This document shows positions 23,939-33,712 of a stretch of DNA of 64,000 bases, in pieces. The notes under the pieces were generated by a model. The model made no database searches, was not told the origin of the DNA, and saw nothing but the letters and a program-made list of their open reading frames with translations. The stretch covers positions 806,001 through 870,000 of the forward strand of contig NZ_JANLNM010000001.1 in assembly GCF_024701975.1 (NCBI RefSeq), written 5' to 3'. This DNA is from Variovorax sp. ZS18.2.2 (lineage in GTDB: Bacteria; Pseudomonadota; Gammaproteobacteria; Burkholderiales; Burkholderiaceae_C). Each line of letters starts with the position of its first letter. Position 1 is the first letter of the stretch. The position numbers and the translations under genes were made by a program.

Positions 23939-24847
23939 CTACCGCAGCGCGCCGAAGCGGTCCACGTACACCTCGGTCACCCAGTCGATGAACACCCGCA
24001 CCCGCGGCGAAAGCTGCCGGTGGTGCGGGTACAGCACCGAATGCGGCATCGGTGGGCAGGGCGTGTGCGCAAGGATCTCCACCAGCGTGCCCTCGCGCAG
24101 CTGCCGCTCGATGCCGTAGCGCGGCACCTGGATGATTCCGCAGCCCTGCTCGGCGCAGATCTTGTAGCTGTCGGCGCTGTTGACGCTGATCCAGCCTTTG
24201 AGCGTGTGCTCCTCGACCTTGCCCTTGACCTCGAAGCGGTACGGGAACACATCGGGCCGTGACGCCGAGAAGAAATTGACGCCGATGTGCTGCGCGAGGT
24301 CGGCCGGCGCGAGCGGCGTGCCGTGCGCCGCAAGGTAGGCCGGGCTCGCACAGGTGACCTGCGGCACCAGCGCGAGCCGCCGAGTGACCAGCGACGAATC
24401 GCGCGGCTCGCCCGCACGCACCACGCAGTCCACGCCTTCCCGCACGAGGTCCACCAGCCGGTCGCCGCTGCCCATTGCAAGCTCGATGTGCGGATAGCGC
24501 GCATGGAACTCGCCGATGCGCGGCAGCAGCAGGTCGTTGGCGGGCGCGCCGTGGATGTCGATGCGCAAGCGCCCGCGCGGGTTCACGGCCAGTTGCGCGA
24601 GAGAAGACTCCGCGTCTTCCAGGTCGCGCAGCAGGAGCCTGCAACGCTCGTAGAAGGCCTGGCCGTCGGCCGTGGTGCGCACCTGCCGCGTGGTGCGCTC
24701 GAGCAGCCGCACCTGCAGCCGCGTCTCCAGCTCCTTGATGGCGTGGGTCGCGGTGGCGCGCGGAATGTCGAGCGTGGTGGCGGCCTGCGTGAAGCTGCCC
24801 AGCTCGACGATGCGGGTGAACAGCCGCATGGCATCGAAGCGGTCCAT
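23939..24847 (-). CDS. LysR family transcriptional regulator
   Basis: 302-residue LysR regulator of the large clade beginning MDRFDAMRLFTRIVELGSF. The recognition helix is FTQAATTLDIPRATATHAIK, and the effector domain includes the usual FYSA-like inner strand (NFFSASRPDVFPYRF). It is divergent from the DoxX/molybdenum-hydroxylase run with 120 bases between starts, so it probably controls that operon. The 24848-24967 gap is AT-rich with a TTGACA at 24894-24899, but I found no matching -10 at correct spacing. Confidence 0.9.
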   Translation of the reverse strand: MDRFDAMRLFTRIVELGSFTQAATTLDIPRATATHAIKELETRLQVRLLERTTRQVRTTADGQAFYERCRLLLRDLEDAESSLAQLAVNPRGRLRIDIHGAPANDLLLPRIGEFHARYPHIELAMGSGDRLVDLVREGVDCVVRAGEPRDSSLVTRRLALVPQVTCASPAYLAAHGTPLAPADLAQHIGVNFFSASRPDVFPYRFEVKGKVEEHTLKGWISVNSADSYKICAEQGCGIIQVPRYGIERQLREGTLVEILAHTPCPPMPHSVLYPHHRQLSPRVRVFIDWVTEVYVDRFGALR

Positions 24848-24967
24848 CTGGCGTCTGTCCTCGGTCTTGATTGTTGAGTTCTGTTGGATTGTATTGACAG
24901 GATTCGAGTCTTTATTCAATGGATGGGAATAGAGAGACTCGCCCTCGAACACAAGAGGAGCGACTTC

Positions 24968-25423
24968 ATGCCACTGATCTTTCCGCGCCTGAAAGGCGTC
25001 TACGACCGTCTCGAACCGCTGAGCTACCTGCTGCTGCGCATCGCCTTCGGGCTGATGCTCATGACGCACGGCGTGCCCAAGCTGCTGGGCCGAAGCCACG
25101 GTTCCATGGCCGACCCGATGGCGGGATCGGTCAATCTGATCGCCAACGTGCTGCACCTGCCGGCCGCGCCGCTCATCGGCTGGTTCATCGCGCTGCTCGA
25201 AGGCGTGGGCGGGCTGATGCTGGCGGTGGGTTTTCTCACGCGCCTGGTTGCGCCGATGGTGACGGTGCAGATGCTGGTCATCAGCTGGCTGCTGGCGCCG
25301 ACCTTCCCCTGGATCGACCGCGGCTTCGAGTACCCGCTGATGCTGGTGTTCGTGGCGCTCTTCATCACCGCGCGCGGCAGCGGGTCCGGTTCGGTCGATG
25401 CATGGCGCGGCCGCGAGCTCTGA
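24968..25423 (+). CDS. DoxX family membrane protein
   Basis: 151-residue inner-membrane protein with four hydrophobic helices. The family pattern is visible in LLRIAFGLMLMTHGVPKLLG and GWFIALLEGVGGLMLAVGFLTRL. DoxX relatives are subunits or partners of quinone-linked oxidation systems and redox stress responses. The start was set at 24968, where AGGAG lies 7 bases upstream; a longer frame adds a non-hydrophobic leader. It is first in a run with the periplasmic molybdenum hydroxylase, and may help pass electrons to the quinone pool. That role is inference. Confidence 0.82.
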   Translation: MPLIFPRLKGVYDRLEPLSYLLLRIAFGLMLMTHGVPKLLGRSHGSMADPMAGSVNLIANVLHLPAAPLIGWFIALLEGVGGLMLAVGFLTRLVAPMVTVQMLVISWLLAPTFPWIDRGFEYPLMLVFVALFITARGSGSGSVDAWRGREL

Positions 25424-25467
25424 CGCGCGAGCCGATTTCTTCTCTCCCCCAAAAAAGAAAGTCCACG

Positions 25468-26104
25468 ATGAACGACACACCGACATTGCGTGCGGCGGGC
25501 GGCCAACCCGCGCTCAGCCGGCGCACTTTCATGATGACCACCGCGGCCAGTGCCGGTGTTGCCGCTGCCGGCGGCTCCGCAGCGGCAACGCTCGACGCAC
25601 CCGCGAACCCGCACGCCGGCTCGCAGGCCACGCGCGTCACCGTCAACGGCAAGCCGTACGAGTTGGCACTGGAGCCGCGCGCTTCTCTGCTCGACGTGCT
25701 GCGCGAACAACTGGGCCTCACCGGCGCCAAGAAGGGCTGCGACCACGGCCAGTGCGGCGCGTGCACGGTGCATGTCGATGGCCGCCGCGTGGCCTCGTGC
25801 CTCACGCTCGCGGTGAAGACCGATGGCTGCGCCGTCACCACCATCGAAGGCATCGAATCGCCCGACGGCACGCTGCACCCGATGCAGCAGTCCTTCATCG
25901 ACCACGACGCGCTGCAATGCGGCTACTGCACGCCCGGCCAGGTGATGGCGGCGATCGCCTGCGTGCGCGAAGGGCACGCCACCAGCGATGCGCAGATCCG
26001 CGAATACATGAGCGGCAACATCTGCCGATGCGGCGCCTACGCCGGCATCCTCGAAGCGATCCGCGAAGCCGCGCCGCAAATGCTTCGCAGCCAAGGAGCC
26101 CGCC

Positions 26105-26112
<8 letters not shown>
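25468..26112 (+). CDS. Tat-exported 2Fe-2S subunit of a molybdenum hydroxylase (PaoA-like)
   Basis: 214-residue electron-transfer subunit with two [2Fe-2S] clusters. A twin-arginine signal (SRRTFMMTTAASAG) shows export in folded form. The plant-ferredoxin-type cluster uses CDHGQCGACT (Cys91, 96, 99) with a further Cys at about 111. The C-terminal helical cluster uses LQCGYCTPGQ and GNICRCGAY. This is the small subunit of the xanthine oxidase family, most like the periplasmic aldehyde oxidoreductase PaoABC. It overlaps the FAD subunit gene by 8 bases. Confidence 0.9.
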
Positions 26113-27100
<988 letters not shown>

Positions 27101-27102
27101 AG

Positions 27103-29349
27103 ATGGCGAACCCCACGATCACGACGAAGAAGAACACCCCGCAGAACACCCCCCGCGCCGGCGCGGAGCGCGTCGATGCGCACGACAAGGTGCGCGGCGC
27201 CACGCGCTACGCGGCCGACGACGCACGCCCCGGCCTGCTGCATGCCGCGCTGGTGCCATCGCGCATCGCGCGCGGCAGCATCACGCGCATCGACACCTCG
27301 GCGGCCGAGCGGGTGCGCGGCGTGCGCTCGGTGCTCACGCACGAGAACGTCGGCAGCTTCGACACGGGCGGCTTCCTGATGGGCGGCGGCTTCGGCTTCC
27401 AGAGCTTCTATCCGCTGCGCTCGGCGCAGATCGCCTACCGCGGCCAGAGCGTCGCGATGGTGGTGGCCGACACGCTGGAAGCCGCGCGCGAGGCCGCCGG
27501 GCTGGTGGTGGTGACCTACGAGGCAACGCCGTTCGTCGCGACCCTCGACGCACCCGATGCCGAACCGCTCGCACAGACCGCGGTGCTGCCGCAGCCCATG
27601 TTCGCCGACCGGCGCGTGGGCGATGCGGAGGGCGCGCTCGCGGGTGCGGCCGTGACGGTGGACCTGCACTACACGCTGCCCGCCCAGCACCAGAATCCGA
27701 TGGAGATCATTGCGACCGTGGCCGAATGGAACGACGGCGTGCTCACCATCCGCGAACCGACGCAGAACGCCGAGGGCGTGCGCCACGGCCTCGCCAAGCA
27801 GTTGGGCATCGAGCCCGCGAAGGTGCGCGTGTTGTCGCCCACGCTGGGCGGCGGCTTCGGGCAGAAGAACTCGCTGCAGTCGCACACCGTGCTGGTCGCC
27901 ATCGCGGCACGCGCGCTACAGCGGCCGGTGAAGCTGGTGATGACGCGCGCGCAGCTCTTTCACAACGCGAGCTTTCGCCCCGCGAGCCGGCACCACGTGC
28001 GGCTCGGCGCGGACCGCGACGGCCGGCTCGTCGCGGCGGTCCACGAAATCGACCAGCAGACCTCGAGGCACGACCTGTTTCCCTCGTTCGGCACCGAGAT
28101 CACCTCGCGCCTCTACGGCATCGGCAACTACCAGGGCCGCGAGCGGCTGGTGCGCACCGACGTGCAGACGCCGGGCTACATGCGCGCGCCTTTCGAGCAT
28201 CCGGCCGCCTTCGCCTTCGAAAGCGCCATCGACGAGATGGCCTATGCGCTCGGCCGCGACCCGGTGGCCTTCCGGCTCGCCAACGACGCCACGGCCGACC
28301 CGCTCACCGGCAAGCCGTTTTCGTCGCGTCATGTGGCCGAGTGCCTGGTCAAGGGCAGCGAGACCTTCGGCTGGGCGCGTCGCACGATGGCGCCGGGCTC
28401 GATGCGCGCGCCCGACGGCAACCTCATCGGCTGGGGCGTGGCGATCGGCACCTACAAGGCGGCCGTCGCGCCGGCCATCGCGACCGTGCGGCTCCACACC
28501 AATGGCACAGTGCGCGTGGCGGTCGGCGGGCACGAGATGGGGCAGGGCATGCGCACCGCGATTGCCGTGACGGTGGCGCGCGCTCTCGGCGCGCCGGTGG
28601 CGGCGATCGAGATCGCGCTCGGCGATACGACGGCCGCACCGCAACACCTGACCGCGGGCTCATGGGGCACGGCCACGGCGCTGCCGCCGGTGCTGGAAGC
28701 AGCACAGCGGCTGATGGAAGACCTGCGCAAGAACGCGGGCAGCGCGGCCGGCGAAAGCGGCGTCACCGCACTCGCCTTGCTGCGCGCCTCGGGCCGGCCC
28801 TTTGCCGAAGCCGAAAGCCGACGCCGTGCGCCGGGCCAGCCCGAGCAGGTGTTCGGGCGCCTGACCGGCGGGCTGCCGGCTGCCGCTGGGCCGGTGTACC
28901 CGGACTTCGTCGGCTTCAGCTTCATCGCGCATTTCGTCGAGGTGCGCATCGAGCCAACCACGCGCCGCATCCGCGTGCCGCGCGTGGTGAGCGTGGCGGA
29001 CTGCGGCGCGGTCGCAAGCCCGCGCACCGCGCGCAGCCAGGTCGAAGGCGGCGTGGTCTGGGGCATCGGCGCCGCGCTGCGCGAGGTGAGCGAGGTCGAT
29101 CCGCGCTACGGCGGTTTTCTCAACGCCGACCTCGCCGAATACGTGATGCCAGTGGCGGCGGACATCGGCCGCATCGAGGTCGATTTCGTCGGCAAGCCCG
29201 ACACGCGGCTCAACGCGCTGGGCGTGAAGGGCCTGGGCGAAGTCGCGATGGTGGGCGTGGCGCCGGCCATCGTGAACGCGGTGTTCCACGCGACCGGCAA
29301 GCGGCTGCGTAGGCTGCCGCTGATGCTCGAAGACCTGCTGGAGGGTTGA
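27103..29349 (+). CDS. molybdopterin-binding catalytic subunit of a molybdenum hydroxylase (PaoC-like)
   Basis: 748-residue catalytic subunit of the xanthine oxidase family, oxidising aldehydes or N-heterocycles with water. Cofactor-binding segments seen are LGGGFGQKNSLQSH, GYMRAPFEHPAAFAFE and GGHEMGQGMRTA, and the base glutamate is in GVKGLGEVAMVG. The start at 27103 follows AGGAG and lies 2 bases after the FAD-subunit stop. The three subunits form one periplasmic enzyme. The MoCo-insertion chaperone (PaoD/XdhC type) normally encoded next is missing here, so it must be supplied elsewhere. Confidence 0.92.
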   Translation: MANPTITTKKNTPQNTPRAGAERVDAHDKVRGATRYAADDARPGLLHAALVPSRIARGSITRIDTSAAERVRGVRSVLTHENVGSFDTGGFLMGGGFGFQSFYPLRSAQIAYRGQSVAMVVADTLEAAREAAGLVVVTYEATPFVATLDAPDAEPLAQTAVLPQPMFADRRVGDAEGALAGAAVTVDLHYTLPAQHQNPMEIIATVAEWNDGVLTIREPTQNAEGVRHGLAKQLGIEPAKVRVLSPTLGGGFGQKNSLQSHTVLVAIAARALQRPVKLVMTRAQLFHNASFRPASRHHVRLGADRDGRLVAAVHEIDQQTSRHDLFPSFGTEITSRLYGIGNYQGRERLVRTDVQTPGYMRAPFEHPAAFAFESAIDEMAYALGRDPVAFRLANDATADPLTGKPFSSRHVAECLVKGSETFGWARRTMAPGSMRAPDGNLIGWGVAIGTYKAAVAPAIATVRLHTNGTVRVAVGGHEMGQGMRTAIAVTVARALGAPVAAIEIALGDTTAAPQHLTAGSWGTATALPPVLEAAQRLMEDLRKNAGSAAGESGVTALALLRASGRPFAEAESRRRAPGQPEQVFGRLTGGLPAAAGPVYPDFVGFSFIAHFVEVRIEPTTRRIRVPRVVSVADCGAVASPRTARSQVEGGVVWGIGAALREVSEVDPRYGGFLNADLAEYVMPVAADIGRIEVDFVGKPDTRLNALGVKGLGEVAMVGVAPAIVNAVFHATGKRLRRLPLMLEDLLEG

Positions 29350-29352
29350 ACC

Positions 29353-29712
29353 TCAGCGGTTGTTGCCGAACGCGTTGACATGCACCTCGACGAGGTCCAC
29401 GAATTCGGGCAGTTCCAGCAGGAACTCCGGGTCGCGCGCCAGCGGTGCCACGCGCAGCGGATCGCCGCGCGTGGCGTGCATCGCCTGCATCTCGTCGATC
29501 GAGCGCCAGAACGACACGGTGCGGAATTCCGCCACGTTGCCGTTCAGCTTGCGGAAGTACTGCACGCCGAGGCAGTCAGGCTTCTTCGCGATCTCCGCGA
29601 TGCCGTGCTCGACGCTGTAGCGCAGGTATTCGTCCGCCCGCGCGATGGGGGTGCGGCCTTCCCAGATGCGCCCGATCAGCGGGGCGGCCAGGAGCTTGCA
29701 TTCGACGGTCAT
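29353..29712 (-). CDS. small dimeric alpha-beta barrel protein (antibiotic biosynthesis monooxygenase-like)
   Basis: 119-residue protein resembling the ABM/dimeric ferredoxin-like barrel fold: an N-terminal strand, EYLRYSVEHGIAEIAKKPDCLG helix-turn, then VAEFRTVSFWRSIDEMQAMH. Family members are cofactor-free monooxygenases, haem-degrading enzymes or stress proteins; no catalytic residue is decisive. AAGGAA precedes the ATG at 29712. It converges on the catalytic molybdenum subunit with 3 bases between stop codons. The 106 bases upstream (29713-29818) show no other feature. Confidence 0.55.
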   Translation of the reverse strand: MTVECKLLAAPLIGRIWEGRTPIARADEYLRYSVEHGIAEIAKKPDCLGVQYFRKLNGNVAEFRTVSFWRSIDEMQAMHATRGDPLRVAPLARDPEFLLELPEFVDLVEVHVNAFGNNR

Positions 29713-29818
29713 GGGGTGTTCCTTTCGATGTGCCGGTGAACATCGTTGGAAAGCTCGGCCGTTTGCAGCGGTCCGTGCGTAGGAGCCGGCCAACGCCGGT
29801 TGCAAGCGAAGCCCGGCG

Positions 29819-31231
29819 TCAGGCTTCGAAGGCGGGTTGCAGAGTGCGCGACAGACCGGCCACCAGCGCTTCGCGCTGCGGGGAAGGGCGCCAGAAGCTG
29901 CGCGTCGCGATGCCGGCCGATTCCCACTCGGGGTGGTTGCGCGCGGGCTGCGCGCCGCGCACCGCGGCGGCTGCAGCGCGCGTGGGCGCATCGCCGTTCT
30001 CGGGCGTCTCGGCACTGATGCGCTGTGTCGCGGCATGACCGCGCTGCTCCAGCGCCTGCGTGAGCTTGAGCTGCCAGGCGACCAGCGTGAAGAGCACGCC
30101 GTCTTCCACGGTGACTTCGTGCACGTCGCGCAGCTTGTTGGCGAGCTTGCGGCCGAGTGGGCCCCAGCCTTGCGACACGGCGCCGCCGATGGCGCCGCCC
30201 AATGCCGCGCCTGCGCCGAGCGAGATGCCCGCCACGGCGAGGTCGGCGACCACGCCCACGGCGGCGCCGATGACGGCGCCTTTGCCCAGGCGCAGGCCCG
30301 CGTCCTTCATCGCTTCGGGGCTGAAGAAGTCGAGCGTCCAGCGGCCTTCGATCGCCTGCAGCGGCGCCTCGTCGGCGTCGCCCTGGCGAAAGCCGTAGAG
30401 CGCGAGCAGGTCGTCGGTGCAGCGCTGGGCTTTGTCGAACACGGTCTTGCGAAGGGCTGCGACGAGGGCTTCGCGCCGCGCCGTGTCGGCGAATTCGGTG
30501 GCCGACACGGTACGGCGGATCGCGGCCGCGTCGACCAGCAATCCGGCGATGCGTGTGCAGGCGGACTGGCGGCGCTCGGCGGCTTCGGTGTCGAGAAAAT
30601 CGGCCACGCCGCGCAACTGGTCGCGGCGCTCGCGCAGCAGCGTGGCGAGGTCGTCGTAGAGGTCGCGCTCGGCGCCGACGAAAGGTGCGGCCGCATCGAA
30701 GCGCACCTGCACGTGCAGGCCGTAGGCCGAGAGCAGCTCCTTCCACGCCGGTTCGCGGCTGGCCGCATCGCGCACGAAGTTCAGCACCGGCAGCACGGGG
30801 CGGGCGCAGGAGTTGAGCAGCTCGATCTCGTCGCGGAATTTCGGCAGCACCGGCTCGCGCACGTCGATGACCAGAAAGGCCGCATCGATGTCGAGCATGG
30901 TGCGCAGCACCTTGGCCTCCTGCTCGAACACGCCGTGGGCTTCGGGCCCCTGCAGGAACTGGCGGATGCGCTCGGGCGGCGTGGCCCCTGCATCGAAGGC
31001 CGCGAGGTGCTCGCGCAGGGCCACCGCGTCTTCGAGGCCCGGCGTGTCGAAGAAGCGCACGGCGGCCTCACCGTTCACGTCGAGGTCGGCCGACTCGACA
31101 TGGCGCGTGGTGCCGGGGCGCTGCGACACTTCGCCGAAGTTGATGCGCCGCGTGAGCGTGCGCAGCAGCGAGGTCTTGCCCGCGTTGGTGTGGCCGACGA
31201 CGGCAATGCGGATGGTGGCTTGCTGCGTCAT
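29819..31231 (-). CDS. GTPase with DUF3482-type C-terminal domain
   Basis: 470-residue GTP-binding protein. The N-terminal G domain has P-loop GHTNAGKTS (13-21), switch I RPGTTRH and FDTPG (61-65). The usual NKxD base motif is replaced by something like NFVRD. After a helical middle there is a glycine-zipper membrane-type segment (GKGAVIGAAVGVVADLAVAG and SLGAGAALGGAIGGAV), which suggests insertion into or reshaping of a membrane. The function of this family is not established. Its start overlaps the end of the DUF2868 gene by 4 bases, an arrangement widely kept in proteobacteria. Confidence 0.8.
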   Translation of the reverse strand: MTQQATIRIAVVGHTNAGKTSLLRTLTRRINFGEVSQRPGTTRHVESADLDVNGEAAVRFFDTPGLEDAVALREHLAAFDAGATPPERIRQFLQGPEAHGVFEQEAKVLRTMLDIDAAFLVIDVREPVLPKFRDEIELLNSCARPVLPVLNFVRDAASREPAWKELLSAYGLHVQVRFDAAAPFVGAERDLYDDLATLLRERRDQLRGVADFLDTEAAERRQSACTRIAGLLVDAAAIRRTVSATEFADTARREALVAALRKTVFDKAQRCTDDLLALYGFRQGDADEAPLQAIEGRWTLDFFSPEAMKDAGLRLGKGAVIGAAVGVVADLAVAGISLGAGAALGGAIGGAVSQGWGPLGRKLANKLRDVHEVTVEDGVLFTLVAWQLKLTQALEQRGHAATQRISAETPENGDAPTRAAAAAVRGAQPARNHPEWESAGIATRSFWRPSPQREALVAGLSRTLQPAFEA

Positions 31232-32634
31232 GGTGTGGGGTCCAGTCCCTGCAAGGCGATGTCGAGCCGGTCGCTGGCCGCGATGCGTTCGAGGCCGGTG
31301 TCGCGCAGCCAGTCGATCCAGCGGGCGGCCGCGCCTTCGCCGTTTGCATCGGCCAGCCAGAGGCGGCATTCGCCGCAATGCGCGAGCACTTCGCGCAGGA
31401 ACCGTTCGGTGCCGCGGTCGGGGCTCGATGCGGCGTGGCACACCAGCAGCACGGCGCGCGGGCGGGCCTGCGCTAGCTGGTCGAGCAACGTGCGGCGGGC
31501 GGGGGCGCTGCCGTCGATGCGCAGCACCTGTGCGGCACGGGCGAGCAGATCGACGGGCAGGCCGGCGGGCGGCCACGGCATGTCGGGCGGCAACTCGAAG
31601 CCGATGACGAAGAGAGCGTCCTGCAGTTCGGAAGGCGCCAGCCGGGCGGGCGCGGCGCCGCGCGTGCGCCCCGGGTCGGCATCGACGATGGCGGCCGGCG
31701 CCAGCGCGGCGAAGCGCGCGAGCAGCTTGCGGTAGTAGGGCTCGCTCCAGTCGGGCTGCAGTGCCTTGCGGCGGCTGCGCCAGATGGCGGCGCTCAACAG
31801 CACGAGCGCCAGGCGCGGCAGCAGGCCGTAGACCACGATGCAGCCGGTCAGCCACATCGCCCAGGTGCGCTGGCCCGCGGCGCCCGGTGCCGCCGAGAGA
31901 ACCGTGGCCGCATCGGGCACCGGAAAGCCGAGTTGCGAAGGCGCCCAGCCCAGCACTTGCACGGCGCGAACGAAGAAGGCCGGATCGAGGATCGTCGTCT
32001 CCCAGCTCAGCGTGTAGCTGCGAAAGGCCAGCGCGAACAGCATCGCAGCCAGCACCACCGCGAACGACAGCGACCAGATGCCGTGGCTCACCAGCCCGAA
32101 GGCCCAGGGCAGCAGCCGGGCGCGGGTCAGCAGCCCGGTGGTCGCGCGCACCAGCAGCGGCGCCTGGCCGCGTTTGCCGCCCGCCACACGCGCGGTGAGC
32201 GACAGCCAGATCCAGCCCAGCGACGCGGTGCCGAACGATCCCGCCGGCAACCACAGGCCGACGAGCCAAAGCAGCAGCGTGAGCGCATGCAGGCCCAAGA
32301 GGCTCACGAGCGCGACGATCACGTTGATGTGGCGCTCGCCACCGCCAACCACGTTGCCCGCGAGGCCCAGCCCCGCCATGACGATCAGCGCCACGAGCCC
32401 GAGCAGCACCCAGGGCGCCCATTGGCGGGCGCGTGTCAATTCAGATTGAAGCCCGATGCGTTCGCCGAGGTGAAGGGCGCGTTCGGTGATGCGGGCGTGG
32501 CCGTCGTTCGCACGCGAGGCGGCGGTGCGCAGGGCCTGCGCGTCATCGAGCGGACCGGTCTCTTCGGTCCATCGGATCGCCTCGGTGATCACTGCATCCG
32601 GAAAGGCTGGTTCGCGCAACGCGGTGTTGATCAA
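31228..32634 (-). CDS. DUF2868-type integral membrane protein
   Basis: 468-residue membrane protein of unknown function. It has a soluble N-terminus (AITEAIRWTEETGPLDDAQAL-like opening), two strong transmembrane helices at about 73-97 and 103-130, a further pair near 170-200 and another near 265-290, then a cytosolic alpha/beta domain. The start is TTG at 32634: it is preceded by AAGGGA, and later ATGs would delete the conserved opening. It is translationally coupled to the downstream GTPase through a 4-base overlap. The two probably form one membrane GTPase complex. Confidence 0.75.
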   Translation of the reverse strand: MINTALREPAFPDAVITEAIRWTEETGPLDDAQALRTAASRANDGHARITERALHLGERIGLQSELTRARQWAPWVLLGLVALIVMAGLGLAGNVVGGGERHINVIVALVSLLGLHALTLLLWLVGLWLPAGSFGTASLGWIWLSLTARVAGGKRGQAPLLVRATTGLLTRARLLPWAFGLVSHGIWSLSFAVVLAAMLFALAFRSYTLSWETTILDPAFFVRAVQVLGWAPSQLGFPVPDAATVLSAAPGAAGQRTWAMWLTGCIVVYGLLPRLALVLLSAAIWRSRRKALQPDWSEPYYRKLLARFAALAPAAIVDADPGRTRGAAPARLAPSELQDALFVIGFELPPDMPWPPAGLPVDLLARAAQVLRIDGSAPARRTLLDQLAQARPRAVLLVCHAASSPDRGTERFLREVLAHCGECRLWLADANGEGAAARWIDWLRDTGLERIAASDRLDIALQGLDPTP

Positions 32635-32671
32635 CAGGGTCCCTTCGCTGGTGGTGCCCTGCGGAGTGCCG

Positions 32672-32697
32672 GGGCGCCGGAATTATGCCCGGCGCCC
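32672..32697 (-). terminator. GC-rich hairpin downstream of the 24-residue gene (distal)
   Basis: GGGCGCCGG and CCGGCGCCC form a perfect 9-bp stem around an 8-base AT-rich loop. It lies between the small membrane peptide gene and the DUF2868 gene. No clear U-tract follows. It may act with the adjacent hairpin at 32719-32736 as a double terminator. Confidence 0.45.
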
Positions 32698-32718
32698 TGC
32701 GTGCGCCCATGAGAAACG

Positions 32719-32736
32719 GGGGCCGCAAGCGGCCCC
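32719..32736 (-). terminator. hairpin downstream of the 24-residue gene (proximal)
   Basis: GGGGCCGC-AA-GCGGCCCC, a perfect 8-bp stem, followed in the minus direction by the short T-rich CGTTTCTC. It starts 39 bases after the stop of the small membrane peptide gene, a normal place for its terminator. Confidence 0.6.
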
Positions 32737-32775
32737 ATTCTCGAAGGGATGTCGGGTCGATGGCGTGGTGCGTTC

Positions 32776-32850
32776 TCAGCGCAGGCCGAAGAACGACAGC
32801 ACGGCGACAACAACCACGACCAGACCGACGATGTAGATGATGGAATTCAC
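32776..32850 (-). CDS. 24-residue single-helix membrane peptide
   Basis: A tiny gene encoding a peptide that starts NSIIYIVGLVVVVVAVL after the initiator and ends SFFGLR. Nearly the whole chain is one hydrophobic helix, with a basic C-terminal Arg. The start is GTG at 32850, with AGGAG seven bases upstream; a 25-codon frame of this composition with such a site is unlikely by chance. From memory, very similar peptides occur in many proteobacteria as unnamed small proteins; function unknown. A hairpin pair follows it, so it is probably transcribed alone. The ribosome binding site lies within a CGAGGA-C-TCCTCG inverted repeat (32852-32864). Confidence 0.75.
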   Translation of the reverse strand: MNSIIYIVGLVVVVVAVLSFFGLR

Positions 32851-33073
32851 GCGAGGACTCCTCGTTGATTGGGATGAATCAAGAATGGGACTTCGCTGGA
32901 GAGGGTGATGTCGGCGAGGGGCGGCCGGTGCTGTAGGACTTGCGAAGCGCTGTGCCCATGACAAATCCCCGCTTTGCGCGGCTTTGTCGGCGCGCGCCGC
33001 TGGATGTGACCATTGTTTGCAATGCGCCGTCCGCATCCACGCAAGACTCTGGCCCTTCCAGAAAGGCCCAGCC

Positions 33074-33661
33074 ATGCGATCTGCCGAGCAGTCTCCCTTC
33101 ACCGGCTCCCATCCCGCGCACCCCGGAGCCCGCTCGCTCCGCCCAGCCGATGCCCCGGCGGCGCATCCCAACGCGCAATTGCTCCCCACGCTGTTCGACC
33201 GCCTGCGCGACGAAGCCCCGAGCCGCACCAGCGAGCTGCCTTCCGAGTACGCGGTAACGCCCGCGCAGATGCGCGACATCGTGCAGCGCGACCTGGCCTA
33301 TCTGCTCAACACCACCAACGCCGAAGACCTGATCGACCGCACGCGCCATGCCGAAGCGGCGTCCTCGACCATCAACTTCGGTGTGCCGCCGCTGGCGGGC
33401 AGCTACCTGTCGGAGCGCCGGTGGGCGGACATCGAACGCATCATCCGCCGCGCCATCCAGGACTACGAACCGCGCTTGATTCCCGAGACGGTGACGGTCG
33501 TGCCGCTGATGAAGGAGGGCGGCGCGGCGGGTGAATACAACGTGCTGCTGTTCGAGATTCGCGCGCTGATTCACCTTCGGCCTTATCCGCTGGCCTTCAC
33601 CGTGCAGAGCGCGGTCGATCTGGAGACCAACCGCATGCGCGTGATCTCCTCGGCGCGCTGA
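33074..33661 (+). CDS. tssE: type VI secretion baseplate protein TssE (gp25-like)
   Basis: 195-residue gp25/GPW-like baseplate wedge subunit. The C-terminal domain has the family pattern TINFGVPPLAG, RWADIERIIRRAIQDYEPRL and a final strand region IRALIHLRPYPLAF. It would sit in the T6SS baseplate with TssF, TssG and TssK. The N-terminal 60 residues are variable and Pro-rich. It is followed after 51 bases by tssF, but no other T6SS gene is present in the window. The 223-base upstream gap (32851-33073) shows no clear promoter. Confidence 0.85.
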   Translation: MRSAEQSPFTGSHPAHPGARSLRPADAPAAHPNAQLLPTLFDRLRDEAPSRTSELPSEYAVTPAQMRDIVQRDLAYLLNTTNAEDLIDRTRHAEAASSTINFGVPPLAGSYLSERRWADIERIIRRAIQDYEPRLIPETVTVVPLMKEGGAAGEYNVLLFEIRALIHLRPYPLAFTVQSAVDLETNRMRVISSAR

Positions 33662-33712
33662 GCCTTCATCACCCGCATCACCAACAATTTCATTCAGGGA
33701 GAACACATCGAC

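Noticed and set aside
24894..24922. TTGACA promoter for the DoxX operon
   Set aside because: The -35 is perfect but no acceptable -10 lies 16-18 bases downstream, so I do not list a promoter here.
29837..31735. A 632-codon plus-strand open frame opposite the GTPase and DUF2868 genes
   Set aside because: Arg/Ala/Gly-rich product without motifs; the minus strand has a P-loop GTPase and membrane protein.
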